From NCBI RefSeq assembly GCF_031454135.1, contig NZ_JAVDQF010000001.1, positions 2,232,001-2,296,000 on the forward strand: 64,000 nt of DNA, read 5' to 3'. Both the position numbers and the translations under genes were made by a program. Position 1 is the first letter of the stretch. Each line of letters opens with the position of its first letter. The stretch comes from Arthrobacter russicus (GTDB lineage: Bacteria; Actinomycetota; Actinomycetes; Actinomycetales; Micrococcaceae). Below are positions 16,444 through 24,103 of this stretch, piece after piece. The notes under the pieces were generated by a model, which saw only the letters and a program-made list of their open reading frames with translations, was not told where the DNA came from and did no database searches.

Positions 16444-17373
16444 TTAACGCCAGAACTCGCTGAGCTGCTCGGCGAGGAGGCTGCCTTGGTGGTGGCCGGC
16501 TCGGGCCGCGGCGGGGCGCAGGGACAGATCCATCGCATTGGCTCCGAACAGATGCTCGGAGCTGCCGTCCGGGAAGACCGTCGCCACCTCGCTGCCGCCC
16601 GCCCGCAACTCGGCCACTTGGGCCTCGAGCTGTAGGCCCCGGTCCAGAGGATGCAGGGTTCTGCCGCCGAAAGGCGCGAGCACCAGCACCCGGGCGAACC
16701 CGGTAGCCAAATCGGCATTTTCATTGCGCCGGTAGCCGCCGTCCAGATACTGCTCGCTGCCGATCCGGTAGGGCAGCGCGCTGGAGCAGCTGGCCGCGAC
16801 GGCGTCTGCCAGCTCGACCCCGCTATGCCTGTCGAAGACCGCCGGCTCGCCGTTCCCGGCGTTGATCGCGGTAATCAATATCCGGCGTTCCGGCCAGTTC
16901 TGGTTGGGCAGCCGCGAAGCCACCGTGTTGCGCCACTGGGCTTGCCAAGAACCATCCGAGGCCGTGGCCAGTTCCAGTGCTGCGGCACCGATCCTGCGGC
17001 GCATGTCTGCGGCGTCCTGGGCGACGGCGATGATCTTGCCGATCCGTGCCAAGTGCCCGGAGGCGGATCGGTTCGGCGCCGATGGGTTCCGCGCGGGTCC
17101 CTGGTCCGGCGTGGGCGTTGCCAGGGTGGCAGCGAGCAGTTCGTCCAGCGGGGTACCGGCGATCTGGATTGCCGCCGTCGAACCGGCTGAGGTGCCGATG
17201 GTCAGATCGGCACCGGTGACGTCCAGCCCGGCGTCGAAGAGTCCGGCGAGGACGCCGATCAGCCAGGCATTGCCGCCGGACCCGCCACCGCCGAGGACCA
17301 GTGCCCGCCCGGTCGCGGATTTCGGTGTGGCGGGCAGGGGAGTATGCAGAGGTGAAGAGGATGTTGGATTCAT
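16444..17373 (-). CDS. Patatin-like phospholipase
   Basis: 309-aa cytoplasmic or peripheral lipid acyl hydrolase. The patatin features are in order: oxyanion-hole GGGGSGG (about residues 28-34), nucleophile elbow GTSAG (about 60-64, catalytic Ser), and the catalytic dyad Asp in DGGYRRNENADLA (about 213). No signal peptide or membrane segment. The ATG at 17373 is preceded by AAAGGCGA. It is the last gene of an apparent unit with a 19-codon frame (17428-17487, 54 bases upstream) and a 105-aa orphan. The family releases fatty acids from phospholipids; substrate here unknown. Confidence 0.85.
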   Translation of the reverse strand: MNPTSSSPLHTPLPATPKSATGRALVLGGGGSGGNAWLIGVLAGLFDAGLDVTGADLTIGTSAGSTAAIQIAGTPLDELLAATLATPTPDQGPARNPSAPNRSASGHLARIGKIIAVAQDAADMRRRIGAAALELATASDGSWQAQWRNTVASRLPNQNWPERRILITAINAGNGEPAVFDRHSGVELADAVAASCSSALPYRIGSEQYLDGGYRRNENADLATGFARVLVLAPFGGRTLHPLDRGLQLEAQVAELRAGGSEVATVFPDGSSEHLFGANAMDLSLRPAAARAGHHQGSLLAEQLSEFWR

Positions 17374-17427
17374 GGGAGTCGCCTTTCGCGAGTTGCCGGT
17401 TCGGCGCTCCCAGTGGCGACTGCTTGG

Positions 17428-17487
17428 TTAGCCCAGCCGCGAGATCGTGGACTGCAGGGGAGCGCCCACTGTGGGTACTGCGTTCAT
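17428..17487 (-). CDS. Putative 19-aa peptide with near-consensus Shine-Dalgarno
   Basis: ATG at 17485-17487, stop TAA at 17428-17430, encoding MNAVPTVGAPLQSTISRLG. GGAGGTGA lies eight bases upstream of the ATG, one of the strongest ribosome sites in the window and far better than expected by chance. The peptide is nearly uncharged apart from one Arg. It sits between a 105-aa orphan and the patatin gene on the same strand. It could be a translated leader controlling the lipase gene, a functional micro-protein, or a remnant of a longer gene. Nothing in it matches a RiPP core class I recognise. Confidence 0.45.
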   Translation of the reverse strand: MNAVPTVGAPLQSTISRLG

Positions 17488-17575
17488 GGGTCTCACCTCC
17501 TGCCGATGCGTCACGATCGCGGCAACGCTAGCACGGCGGCGTCGAAGGGGGGCAATGGGCGAAGGAGCCGGAAGG

Positions 17576-17893
17576 TCAGCCTTCGGGTGTCTGCCGCAGC
17601 TGTGCTGCTGCCCGATTGTTGAGGTAAACCATGGAGTTTTCGCCGTGTAACACGGCTGCAATAAGGGCCAGGTCCAGGTTGACCTCGTGCGCAATGTCGA
17701 CTGGCTGGATGCCGTCGACTGCGAGGTTCCGTAGCAGCCCGTCCAATCCCTGGGAGGTGGCGTAGGCGGCGAGCAATTGTTCTTGGAGCTTCTTGCCGAC
17801 GGTATTGCAGTGATGCGCGACTGCCCGGTCAACGGGTATTGGTTGCCGGCTCGTGGCATCGGTAGCAGATTCGAAGACCGGTGGTTCAGCCAT
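17576..17893 (-). CDS. Hypothetical 105-aa helical protein
   Basis: The ATG at 17893 has AGGAAA seven bases upstream and gives a 105-aa soluble, probably all-helical protein (VGKKLQEQLLAAYATSQGL, VNLDLALIAAVLHGENSMV). No cysteine motif, signal peptide or membrane helix, and no recognised family. The frame is open well upstream, but the ribosome site decides this start. It is first in a same-strand series with the 19-aa frame and the patatin-like lipase. Confidence 0.6.
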   Translation of the reverse strand: MAEPPVFESATDATSRQPIPVDRAVAHHCNTVGKKLQEQLLAAYATSQGLDGLLRNLAVDGIQPVDIAHEVNLDLALIAAVLHGENSMVYLNNRAAAQLRQTPEG

Positions 17894-18064
17894 TTGCGTT
17901 TCCTTTTCGCCGGGCCGGGCATGGGTGCATCGGCAGAGGGGAAAGGCCGGCTCGGGTCCGTGTGCGCGCATCGAACTGAGCCCCAATCCTGGTACTTGAT
18001 CCGCTGAATACCTTGGCTATGAATATACCGATTCAAAGCTTAAGGCGCGGTTGTGAGGCTACCT

Positions 18065-18310
18065 CTAAGGACCCCGTAGCGGCTCGGGGCTGGCGCTATT
18101 CATCCGTTCATCGGTCCAGTAGCTTTCGAGATCGCTGGGATTAGGTATTGAACTCGGTGGCGGAGCGACCGGAGATGCCGGGCTGTCTTCGGATGGCGAC
18201 GACGTCGCGCGTTGCACCAGCGCCCCACCCGCCAGTATTACTGCCAGGACACCCAAGCCCGCAGTCAGGAGCCAGATTTTGCTGCGTGACATTGCGTGAT
18301 TTGTTGGCAT
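18065..18310 (-). CDS. Small membrane-anchored Pro/Ser-rich protein
   Basis: 81 aa: short basic N-terminus (MSRSKIW), one hydrophobic helix (LLTAGLGVLAVILAGGALV) and an extracytoplasmic tail of about 50 residues rich in Pro and Ser (SSPSEDSPASPVAPPPSSIP). AGAAG lies just upstream of the ATG at 18310; an ATG at 18292 would also keep the helix. Unknown family. It could be transcribed with the 105-aa gene 171 bases downstream, but no direct sign of that is visible. Confidence 0.5.
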   Translation of the reverse strand: MPTNHAMSRSKIWLLTAGLGVLAVILAGGALVQRATSSPSEDSPASPVAPPPSSIPNPSDLESYWTDERMNSASPEPLRGP

Positions 18311-18592
18311 AGTGGCTTCTATTTCTAGTCGGCGCGACGCTTTGGTATCACAATACGGAGACGATATGTACCTTGCAAGGGGTCAGTTGCCGTTTCCATA
18401 GATGAACCGAAATCCGCTTGATCAAGCCTTGGCTCGCTACTGGAAACGGTGCCAGCTCAGAGCAGGGGTGGCATGCCTGGGTAGGTGTCGAGGCTGGCGC
18501 TTTGCAGATCTTCTGTGGTCGGATCACGGCGAGGGCCGCGTGGCATGTCGCTAGGAATCCGAATGTTGGTTGACCCCACCCCTGTGGCAACT
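18311..18592. other. Intergenic gap without a supported gene
   Basis: About 280 bases upstream of the small membrane protein and downstream of the enoyl-CoA hydratase. A distant inverted pair (GCCGTTTCCA near 18389 and TGGAAACGGTGC near 18440) is visible but its loop is over 40 bases. No convincing gene. Confidence 0.4.
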
Positions 18593-19429
18593 TCAGACGT
18601 TCAACGAGCGCAGCAGCGTTTCGAGATTCCGCTCGCCCTCGAGGGTTTGGGCGCCACGGGCGAGCGCTGCGTTCATCAATGGAAGCGCACACGGTCCAGC
18701 TATCAGCGCCGACCATTCAGTCTCTTCACGTGCGTAGCCGGTGCTCAGATCCTTAGGCGAGAGCACCGACTTCGCGGCTTCGGCCACGCCGTCGGGCAGC
18801 TGGGCAATCACGCTTGCGACCCGGTCGACAAACCCATCAAGCTCCGCGGCCGGTACGGAGCGGTTGATCCAGCCGTAGGCGGCTGCGGTGTCGGCGTCGA
18901 AAAGATCTCCGGTCAGGATCACCTCGAGTGCCCGATTGCGCCCAACGCGCTCCAATAGATACTGCATCCCGCCGCCACTGGGGACGATGCCCATGAGCGA
19001 CTCAATCTGGCCGATGCCCGCAGTCTCCCGGGCAGCAAAGGCCATATCCGCCGCGGCCACGAACTCCGCTCCGCCGCCGCGGGCCTTCCCGGCAAGCTTG
19101 ACGATCGAGACGAGGCGATGGGTCCGGAGCAGCTCGCCGAGAGCTTGGAAGGCATTGAGCCCTTTGGGTGCCGCCTTGTCCGTCAGCTCGCGCAACACGT
19201 CCGCTTCGTCGAGGATGTGCATGTCCACGTGGGCGAGGAAGAACTCCGGGTTCTCCGAGGAGAAGACGACGACCCGCACCCGGCTGTCGTCGTCCAGGAT
19301 TTTCATGAGATCGGCGAGTTCGCGCATCATTACGGCGCTGATGACGTTCACCGGGGGATTGTCGAAGACGACTTCGGCGACTCGATCCGCCACCGTCACC
19401 CCGAACGTCGAGTACTGATCCAAGTTCAC
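18593..19429 (-). CDS. Enoyl-CoA hydratase/isomerase family protein
   Basis: 278-aa crotonase-fold enzyme. The signature FDNPPVNVISAVMMREL begins the domain, an oxyanion-hole region KARGGGAEFVAAADMAFA lies near residue 115, and GIGQIESLMGIVPSGGGMQYL near 140 gives the second active-site segment. Glu144-type and Glu164-type hydratase acids are not both clearly present, so the exact reaction (hydratase, isomerase or other) is open. The GTG start at 19429 has GGAG seven bases upstream. It is transcribed divergently from an HxlR regulator with a GGTAT/ATACC inverted repeat between them, so the regulator very probably controls it. Confidence 0.82.
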   Translation of the reverse strand: MNLDQYSTFGVTVADRVAEVVFDNPPVNVISAVMMRELADLMKILDDDSRVRVVVFSSENPEFFLAHVDMHILDEADVLRELTDKAAPKGLNAFQALGELLRTHRLVSIVKLAGKARGGGAEFVAAADMAFAARETAGIGQIESLMGIVPSGGGMQYLLERVGRNRALEVILTGDLFDADTAAAYGWINRSVPAAELDGFVDRVASVIAQLPDGVAEAAKSVLSPKDLSTGYAREETEWSALIAGPCALPLMNAALARGAQTLEGERNLETLLRSLNV

Positions 19430-19460
19430 TGATGCTCCATCCGGATGCGCAAGGCAAGTA

Positions 19461-19477
19461 GGTATTCTTTGTATACC
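19461..19477. promoter_or_regulatory. Putative HxlR-family operator
   Basis: GGTATTCTTTGTATACC: inverted GGTAT (19461-19465) and ATACC (19473-19477) in the 105-base divergent gap between the enoyl-CoA hydratase and hxlR genes. HxlR/QorR-type proteins bind short GTA-containing palindromes and usually regulate the divergent gene. Confidence 0.6.
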
Positions 19478-19534
19478 AACCCTCGTTCACGTTGCGGGGC
19501 CCGTCAATAACGCACTCTGGAGGTACTAAGGCAC

Positions 19535-19999
19535 ATGAGTGAAACCGGCTCGTACGAGGCGCACGCACGATCTCCGATCGTCTTCGCGGCCAACTGCCCA
19601 AGTCGGCCCATCCTCGACCAGATCGCGGACAAGTGGTCCATGATGGTCATGGCGGTTCTGGAGAAGCCGACCCGCTTCAATGAGATCAAGCGGCGCCTCG
19701 ACGGGGTCACCCAGCGCGTCCTCACGCAGACCCTGCGTCGCCTGGAGCGAAACGGCATGATCGAGCGCCGGGTCCTGCCTACTTCGCCAGTCGGCGTCGA
19801 GTACTCACTGACTTCGTTGGGAAAGTCCCTGCAGGCCCCCTTCGGTCAGCTCTATGACTGGACGGTAGATCATTCAGCCGAGATTCGCGCCGCCCAGGCC
19901 AACTATGACGACGGCGCGAATGCGGCCAGTCTCGAAGGCGGAAGCGGCAAAGCAAAAACCCCCACCGCGCATACACGCAACAGGGGTTTCGCCGTCTAA
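19535..19999 (+). CDS. HxlR-family transcriptional regulator
   Basis: 154-aa winged-helix regulator. The HxlR hallmark C-P-x-x-P-I-L-D-x-I-x-x-K-W is present (Cys at about residue 21), followed by RFNEIKRRLDGVTQRVLTQT (recognition helix region) and MIERRVLPTSPVGVEYSLT (wing). The single N-terminal Cys senses electrophiles or oxidants in some members. The C-terminal 15-20 residues are encoded by the sequence that forms the tRNA-Ser terminator on the other strand, so they are probably not conserved. Divergent from the enoyl-CoA hydratase gene, its likely target. Confidence 0.88.
   Translation: MSETGSYEAHARSPIVFAANCPSRPILDQIADKWSMMVMAVLEKPTRFNEIKRRLDGVTQRVLTQTLRRLERNGMIERRVLPTSPVGVEYSLTSLGKSLQAPFGQLYDWTVDHSAEIRAAQANYDDGANAASLEGGSGKAKTPTAHTRNRGFAV
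19953..19990 (-). terminator. Intrinsic terminator of tRNA-Ser, inside the hxlR coding end
   Basis: Read on the reverse strand, AAACCCC and GGGGGTTTTTGC flank a loop of about 20 bases and end in a T-run, immediately downstream of the tRNA-Ser 3' end. The element lies inside the last codons of the convergent hxlR gene. Confidence 0.7.
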
Positions 20000-20004
20000 C
20001 ATCG

Positions 20005-20094
20005 TGGCGGTGACGGTGGGATTTGAACCCACGTTAGGCTCTCACCTAAACAACATTTCGAGTGTTGCACCTTCGGCCGCTCGGACACGTCACC
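20005..20094 (-). tRNA. tRNA-Ser(CGA)
   Basis: A 90-nt class II tRNA on the reverse strand. The acceptor stem GGTGACG (5' end at 20094) pairs with CGTCACC, followed by G and an encoded CCA at 20005-20007. The anticodon stem-loop ACACTCGAAATGT gives anticodon CGA (codon UCG). The T-arm GGGTTCAAATCCC and a long variable arm typical of serine tRNA are present. Confidence 0.95.
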
Positions 20095-20137
20095 AACCCG
20101 AATACTCTACGGCACGTCACCCCATCCACCCAAAACA

Positions 20138-21322
20138 GTGGAACAATACCGCCATGAGCACCCTAAACTCCGCGCTTGGTCCTGGGCCAAACAAGGCCTC
20201 GACGGTTCGCTGGCCGGTGCTCTGGCTGCCGAGGTCTTGGGCAAAACCGGCTGGGCCCGGTCGATCGGCGGGGCCAACCCGTATCTTGGCCTGTTTGCCC
20301 GGGCCGGACTCCGGCGGGAACAGGTCGACGCGGACCTCAAGGAACTCCGGATCCACGAACTGCCGGTAGTGCGCGGCTGTACCTATGTTCTCGGCGCCGA
20401 AGACTTCGCCTGGGGCCTCCAGCTCGGCCGGCCCGCCGCCGAGGCGACGGTCAAGATCCTGGACAAGCTCGGCGTCGAACGTTCCGAACTGGACGCGCTC
20501 ATCGCGGCCACGCTGCAGGTCTTGCAGGCGCAAAGTGCGCTCGACCCGAGGCAGCTCAAGGAACAGCTGGGCGACGCCGTCCGGAACCTCGGCGAAGCGG
20601 GCAAGCGCAAAGGCGCCTCGACCACGCTGCCGACCGCCCTGGGCCTGTTGCAATCCGATGGCCGCATCCGCCGGGTGCCGCCCAGCGGCCGGCTGGACGA
20701 GCAACGTTACGCCTACACGGCCTGGGGTTTGGACTTCAGCGGGCTCAGCGACGAGCAGGCACGCCGCAATATGCTGGGCAAATTCCTCGCCTGGACCGGT
20801 GGTGCCACGCTGAAGCAGAGCCAGTGGTTCACCTCGTTCACGGTGGCACAGACCAAGGCCGCGCTCCTGGAGCTGGGCGCCGTCGAGCAGGACGGCTTCT
20901 GGCAGCTGCCCCAAGACCGCGATGCCTTCGAAGACTTCCGCGCGCCCGACGACGAACAAATCCAATTGCTGGCCGGCACCGACGGCCTGACCTTGCTCAA
21001 GCGGAACGCCCCCGAGTTGTTGGCGGACGAGGATTCCGACCGCTCAGTGCTCGGCGAAAAGCCGCTGGGGCTCTCTGCGGACCTGTCGGACCACCCGATC
21101 TTCGACCGCGGGCAGATTATCGGGATGTGGCAATTCGATCCGGGCAGGGAAGAGTTGGTGGCCTGGACGTTCCGCAAGCCCACCGCCGCGGTCAAAAAGG
21201 GGATCGCCGAGGTTGAAGCCTATATTCGCGAGGATCTGGGCGACTTCCGCTCCTTCAGCCTGGATTCGCCAAAGTCCCGGCAGAAGCGCATCGATGCCCT
21301 GCGCGCGGCAAGTTCACGCTAG
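20138..21322 (+). CDS. Winged-helix DNA-binding domain protein (HTH_42/AlkZ-like)
   Basis: 394-aa soluble protein. The layout resembles HTH_42 (DUF1006) proteins, which include the AlkZ/YcaQ crosslink-repair glycosylases: a small N-terminal segment with IHELPVVRGCTYVLGAEDFAW, tandem winged-helix stretches, a central FLAWTGGATLKQSQWF with AQTKAALLELGAV, and a C-terminal DHPIFDRGQIIGMWQFDPG resembling the final beta-barrel part. The QxQ catalytic motif of AlkZ is not evident at the expected N-terminal position, so glycosylase activity is doubtful. A GTG at 20138, without clear SD, is taken as the start. The tRNA-Ser gene begins 43 bases upstream on the other strand. Confidence 0.6.
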   Translation: MEQYRHEHPKLRAWSWAKQGLDGSLAGALAAEVLGKTGWARSIGGANPYLGLFARAGLRREQVDADLKELRIHELPVVRGCTYVLGAEDFAWGLQLGRPAAEATVKILDKLGVERSELDALIAATLQVLQAQSALDPRQLKEQLGDAVRNLGEAGKRKGASTTLPTALGLLQSDGRIRRVPPSGRLDEQRYAYTAWGLDFSGLSDEQARRNMLGKFLAWTGGATLKQSQWFTSFTVAQTKAALLELGAVEQDGFWQLPQDRDAFEDFRAPDDEQIQLLAGTDGLTLLKRNAPELLADEDSDRSVLGEKPLGLSADLSDHPIFDRGQIIGMWQFDPGREELVAWTFRKPTAAVKKGIAEVEAYIREDLGDFRSFSLDSPKSRQKRIDALRAASSR

Positions 21323-21336
21323 GCACCGGTTTCACG

Positions 21337-21750
21337 CTAAGCGTCAGCACGCGCCGGGAACACCCACAACCGCATCAGGGTAAAAGTGCATAACGCCACT
21401 GCGCCGACCGCGAAGAACTGCACCACGATCTGCGGCATGCCCCAGAGCTGGACGAACAGCCAGAGGATGCCGAAGTTGAAGCAATAGGCGAAAGCGGCGA
21501 CCGCAAGGAATTTCAGCCCGGACTTCCGCCAGCTGCCGCGGTGTGCGAAGGTGAATCCGCGATTGCCGAAGTAGCTGATCACCATGCTCAGCAGGAAGCT
21601 CGCGGTGAGTGCGGCGAATGCCGAGGCTCCGAGCAGCGACAGGCCCACGAACAGCAGGTAGCCGAGCAGATTGCTGGAAAGCCCGACGACGGCGAACCGC
21701 CAGGATGAGCGGAAGAGCTGCCGCACTGCGGGGCCGCCCGGCGTGCTCAA
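21337..21750 (-). CDS. GtrA-family membrane protein
   Basis: 137 aa with four predicted membrane helices and the GtrA pattern: FAVVGLSSNLLGYLLF at the start, SYFGNRGFTFAHRGSW between helices 2 and 3, and MRLWVFPA at the C-terminus. GtrA proteins are proposed lipid-linked sugar flippases or glycosyltransferase partners. I chose the TTG at 21750, which overlaps the tadA stop in a TTGA; the longer in-frame upstream starts lie inside tadA. Translationally coupled to tadA with no obvious functional link. Confidence 0.88.
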   Translation of the reverse strand: MSTPGGPAVRQLFRSSWRFAVVGLSSNLLGYLLFVGLSLLGASAFAALTASFLLSMVISYFGNRGFTFAHRGSWRKSGLKFLAVAAFAYCFNFGILWLFVQLWGMPQIVVQFFAVGAVALCTFTLMRLWVFPARADA

Positions 21751-22265
21751 TCGGCACGCTGACCGGCGAAGAAGTCGCGCAGCAATTGCGCGCACTCGGC
21801 CTCGCGGACGCCGGGAAGAACCTCGACCCAGTGGTTGAGCCGCGGCTCGCGGAGAACATCGAAAACCGAACCCGAAGCCCCGGCCTTCTCATCCCAGGCG
21901 CCGAAGACCACCCGGGGCAGCCGGGCGAGCACCGTGGCGCCGGCACACATGGCACAAGGCTCCAGAGTGACCACCAGGGTGCAGCCGGTCAGCCGCCAAG
22001 AACCCAACGTAGCTGCAGCCTCCCGGATTGCCAGCAGCTCGGCATGCGCGGTGGGGTCGCCGTCGGCTTCGCGCCGGTTCCGTCCGCGGCCGATCACCGC
22101 ACCCGAGGGATCCAGCACGACGGCACCGATCGGCACGTCTGCGGTGCTCAAGGCAGCGCTGGCCTCCGCCAAGGCAAGGCCCATCCAGGAATCGAGATCA
22201 CCGCGCACTGCTTGCCGGGCGGCAACCGTGGAATCGGGGGGAGTGGGATCAGAGGGCACACTCAA
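21747..22265 (-). CDS. tadA: tRNA-specific adenosine deaminase TadA
   Basis: 172-aa zinc deaminase that converts A34 to inosine in tRNA-Arg(ACG). The active-site motif HAELLAI (His zinc ligand and catalytic Glu, about residue 74) and the PCAMC zinc motif (about 104) are both intact, and the C-terminal NHWVEV segment is typical of TadA rather than of cytosine deaminases. Its substrate tRNA-Arg(ACG) is encoded at 48517-48589 in this window. Divergent from upp across a 32-base gap. Confidence 0.93.
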   Translation of the reverse strand: MSVPSDPTPPDSTVAARQAVRGDLDSWMGLALAEASAALSTADVPIGAVVLDPSGAVIGRGRNRREADGDPTAHAELLAIREAAATLGSWRLTGCTLVVTLEPCAMCAGATVLARLPRVVFGAWDEKAGASGSVFDVLREPRLNHWVEVLPGVREAECAQLLRDFFAGQRAD

Positions 22266-22297
22266 TCGTATCCACTTGCCAATGGTAGTTTTTAGCT

Positions 22298-22933
22298 ATG
22301 CGCGTTCTGGTAGTAGACCACCCCCTTGTTGCCCACAAACTCACCGTCCTGAGGGAAAAAGATACCCCTTCGCCGGTCTTCCGGCTGTTGACCGAAGAGC
22401 TCGTGACACTGCTCGCTTATGAGGCAACCCGGGAGGTGCGCGTCGAGCCGGTGCAGATCGAAACCCCGGTCACCAGTACCGTAGGCACCGGCTTGGTCAA
22501 GCCCACGCCACTCGTGGTGCCGATTCTGCGCGCCGGCTTGGGCATGCTCGAGGGCATGACTCGATTGCTGCCGACGGCGGAAGTCGGCTTCCTGGGCATG
22601 GCGCGGAACGAAGAAACTCTGGAAGCGATCACCTACGCCGAGCGGCTGCCGGACGACCTGACTGGACGCCAGGTGTACGTATTGGATCCGATGTTGGCCA
22701 CCGGGGCGACGTTGCGCGAAGCGATCAAGTTCCTCTTCGACCGCGGTGCGATGGACATCACCTGCATTTGCCTGCTTGCCGCACCGGAAGGCATCGAGGC
22801 ACTCCGCGAGCAGCACGAAGATTCGAACGTGACCGTGGTGCTGGCTTCGATCGACGAAGGGCTCAACGACAAGGCTTATATCGTCCCGGGCCTGGGTGAC
22901 GCCGGCGACCGGCTTTACGGCGTCGTCGGCTGA
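22298..22933 (+). CDS. upp: Uracil phosphoribosyltransferase
   Basis: 211-aa pyrimidine-salvage enzyme converting uracil and PRPP to UMP. The PRPP-binding loop [14 protein letters not shown] (about residues 126-139) and the uracil-binding C-terminus [12 protein letters not shown] are intact. Length equals the family norm. N-terminus [16 protein letters not shown] is typical. Monocistronic; followed by a family C palindrome. Confidence 0.96.
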   Translation: MRVLVVDHPLVAHKLTVLREKDTPSPVFRLLTEELVTLLAYEATREVRVEPVQIETPVTSTVGTGLVKPTPLVVPILRAGLGMLEGMTRLLPTAEVGFLGMARNEETLEAITYAERLPDDLTGRQVYVLDPMLATGATLREAIKFLFDRGAMDITCICLLAAPEGIEALREQHEDSNVTVVLASIDEGLNDKAYIVPGLGDAGDRLYGVVG

Positions 22934-23044
22934 ATGCGCGCTGGCACCGCGGCCGACGTCGGGCGTGCCCGCAAACCTGAGCGGGGATCGGCGAAGCCGG
23001 GCCTTGGCAAACCTGGTTGGGCCTCGCATGTCCGCCCTTGGTAG

Positions 23045-23112
23045 GCCCGTCCAAATCACAAGTTCAGTGGGCTCAGACGTCCCTGCCCACTGAACGTCGC
23101 GATTGGACGGGC
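23045..23112. repeat. Palindromic element, family C copy 1
   Basis: Left arm 23045-23072 and right arm 23085-23112 form a 28-base, mostly paired stem: outer GCCCGTCCAA/TTGGACGGGC and inner GTTCAGTGGGC/GCCCACTGAAC perfect, with a bulged middle. The 12-base loop contains GACGTCC. It lies between co-directional genes (upp and the Pro/Gln-rich membrane protein). A related copy is at 31304-31381 with the same outer arms, inner GTGGGC/GCCCAC and GACGTCC loop. Confidence 0.85.
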
Positions 23113-23185
23113 AGCGGGGCTGTTTTGCCGCTGTGTGTTGCAGAAAGTCCGAGCCGGCTGCGCGGTTCGGGGATATGCTCTGAAT

Positions 23186-24046
23186 ATGGACCAATTCCAG
23201 CCCCCCAGTGTGCCACCCGGACCCGCGAATCAGCCGCAGCACGGCGAACCGGAGCAGCCGAATCAAGCAGCCCCGAGCCAGCCGCAGCAAAGTCAGCCAC
23301 CGTACGGTGCTCCACAGCCGCCTTATGGCCAGCAGCCCGCTGGTCAACCGGCCATTGGCCAACCGCAGCCGCCGGCCTATGGCCAGCCGGTGAACCAGGC
23401 GCAACCACCGTACCCGGGCCCGCAAGGCGAACCGCAACAGCAACCGCCTTATGCTGCGCCGCAACCGCAAGCTCCGTACGGCGCCCCACAAAGCCAAGCG
23501 CCCTACGGCCAGCCGCAGTTCCCGGCGTACCCGGGGAACTACGCGGCGCCGCAGCTGGCCGAGGTGGAGCGGCCGCAGAGCATCAAGATCGCGGTGCTGT
23601 TGATGTATGTCGGTGCCGCTTTGGCCCTGATCGGCGGAATCTTCGGCCTGTTCACCGTGGAGCTGGGAATTCAGCTGGGCCTGAACAGCACGGACGTGCA
23701 GCTGAGTGCCCGCGAGTACGAGGCTGCGGCGACGATCGCGCGGGTTGTCGCCTATGTCGGCGTGATCTTCGGCATCGTGGTGGGCACCGGCTTGTGGATC
23801 TGGATGGCCATGGCGAACAACGCCGGACGGAAATGGGCTCGGATCCTGGCCACGGTTTTCGCGGCAATCGGCATCATCGGCGGGTTGGTCTCGTTGATTT
23901 CGAATTCTGCCAACCACACCCTGGTCCTGGCAAACATGATTTTCGGGATTCTGACCCTGATCGTTTCGGTGGCTGCACTGGTGTACCTGTGGCTCAAGCC
24001 GTCAACGGAGTACTACAACTTCAAGAGCCAGAAGATCACCTATTAA
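23186..24046 (+). CDS. Membrane protein with Pro/Gln/Tyr-rich cytoplasmic tail
   Basis: 286 aa. The first 125 residues or so are low-complexity, built from PPYG/APYG/QPPY units (QPPYGAPQPPYGQQP, APQPQAPYGAPQSQ), followed by four hydrophobic helices (VLLMYVGAALALIGGIFGLF, VVAYVGVIFGIVVGTGLWIW, ILATVFAAIGIIGGLVSLIS, FGILTLIVSVAALVYLWL), a DUF4064-like layout common in actinobacteria. Such Tyr/Gln/Pro tails resemble scaffold or phase-separating regions, but no function is known here. The ATG at 23186 (MDQFQPPS) is preferred over upstream frames. Its TAA stop lies inside the terminator hairpin. Confidence 0.7.
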   Translation: MDQFQPPSVPPGPANQPQHGEPEQPNQAAPSQPQQSQPPYGAPQPPYGQQPAGQPAIGQPQPPAYGQPVNQAQPPYPGPQGEPQQQPPYAAPQPQAPYGAPQSQAPYGQPQFPAYPGNYAAPQLAEVERPQSIKIAVLLMYVGAALALIGGIFGLFTVELGIQLGLNSTDVQLSAREYEAAATIARVVAYVGVIFGIVVGTGLWIWMAMANNAGRKWARILATVFAAIGIIGGLVSLISNSANHTLVLANMIFGILTLIVSVAALVYLWLKPSTEYYNFKSQKITY

Positions 24047-24091
24047 ATCAACAGCGGTTGGCGCCGTGTGGCGCCAACCGCTGTTGATTTA
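24044..24091. terminator. Perfect 22-bp bidirectional terminator hairpin
   Basis: 24044-24065 and 24070-24091 are perfectly complementary 22-base arms around a GTGT loop, between two convergent genes. The arms begin TAAATCAACAG and end CTGTTGATTTA, so each strand gives a GC-rich stem followed by an A/T-rich end. The stop codon of the upstream gene is the first three bases of the left arm. Confidence 0.92.
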
Positions 24092-24103
24092 AGCATCGGC
24101 TGC

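Noticed and set aside
18348-18716. A 122-codon reverse frame overlapping the enoyl-CoA hydratase gene
   Set aside because: It overlaps the 3' part of a well-supported gene on the same strand, has no ribosome site and no family resemblance.
22292-23917. A 541-codon reverse frame across upp and the Pro/Gln-rich gene
   Set aside because: It is antisense to two supported genes and is rich in Arg/Leu low-complexity runs produced by the repeats on the other strand.
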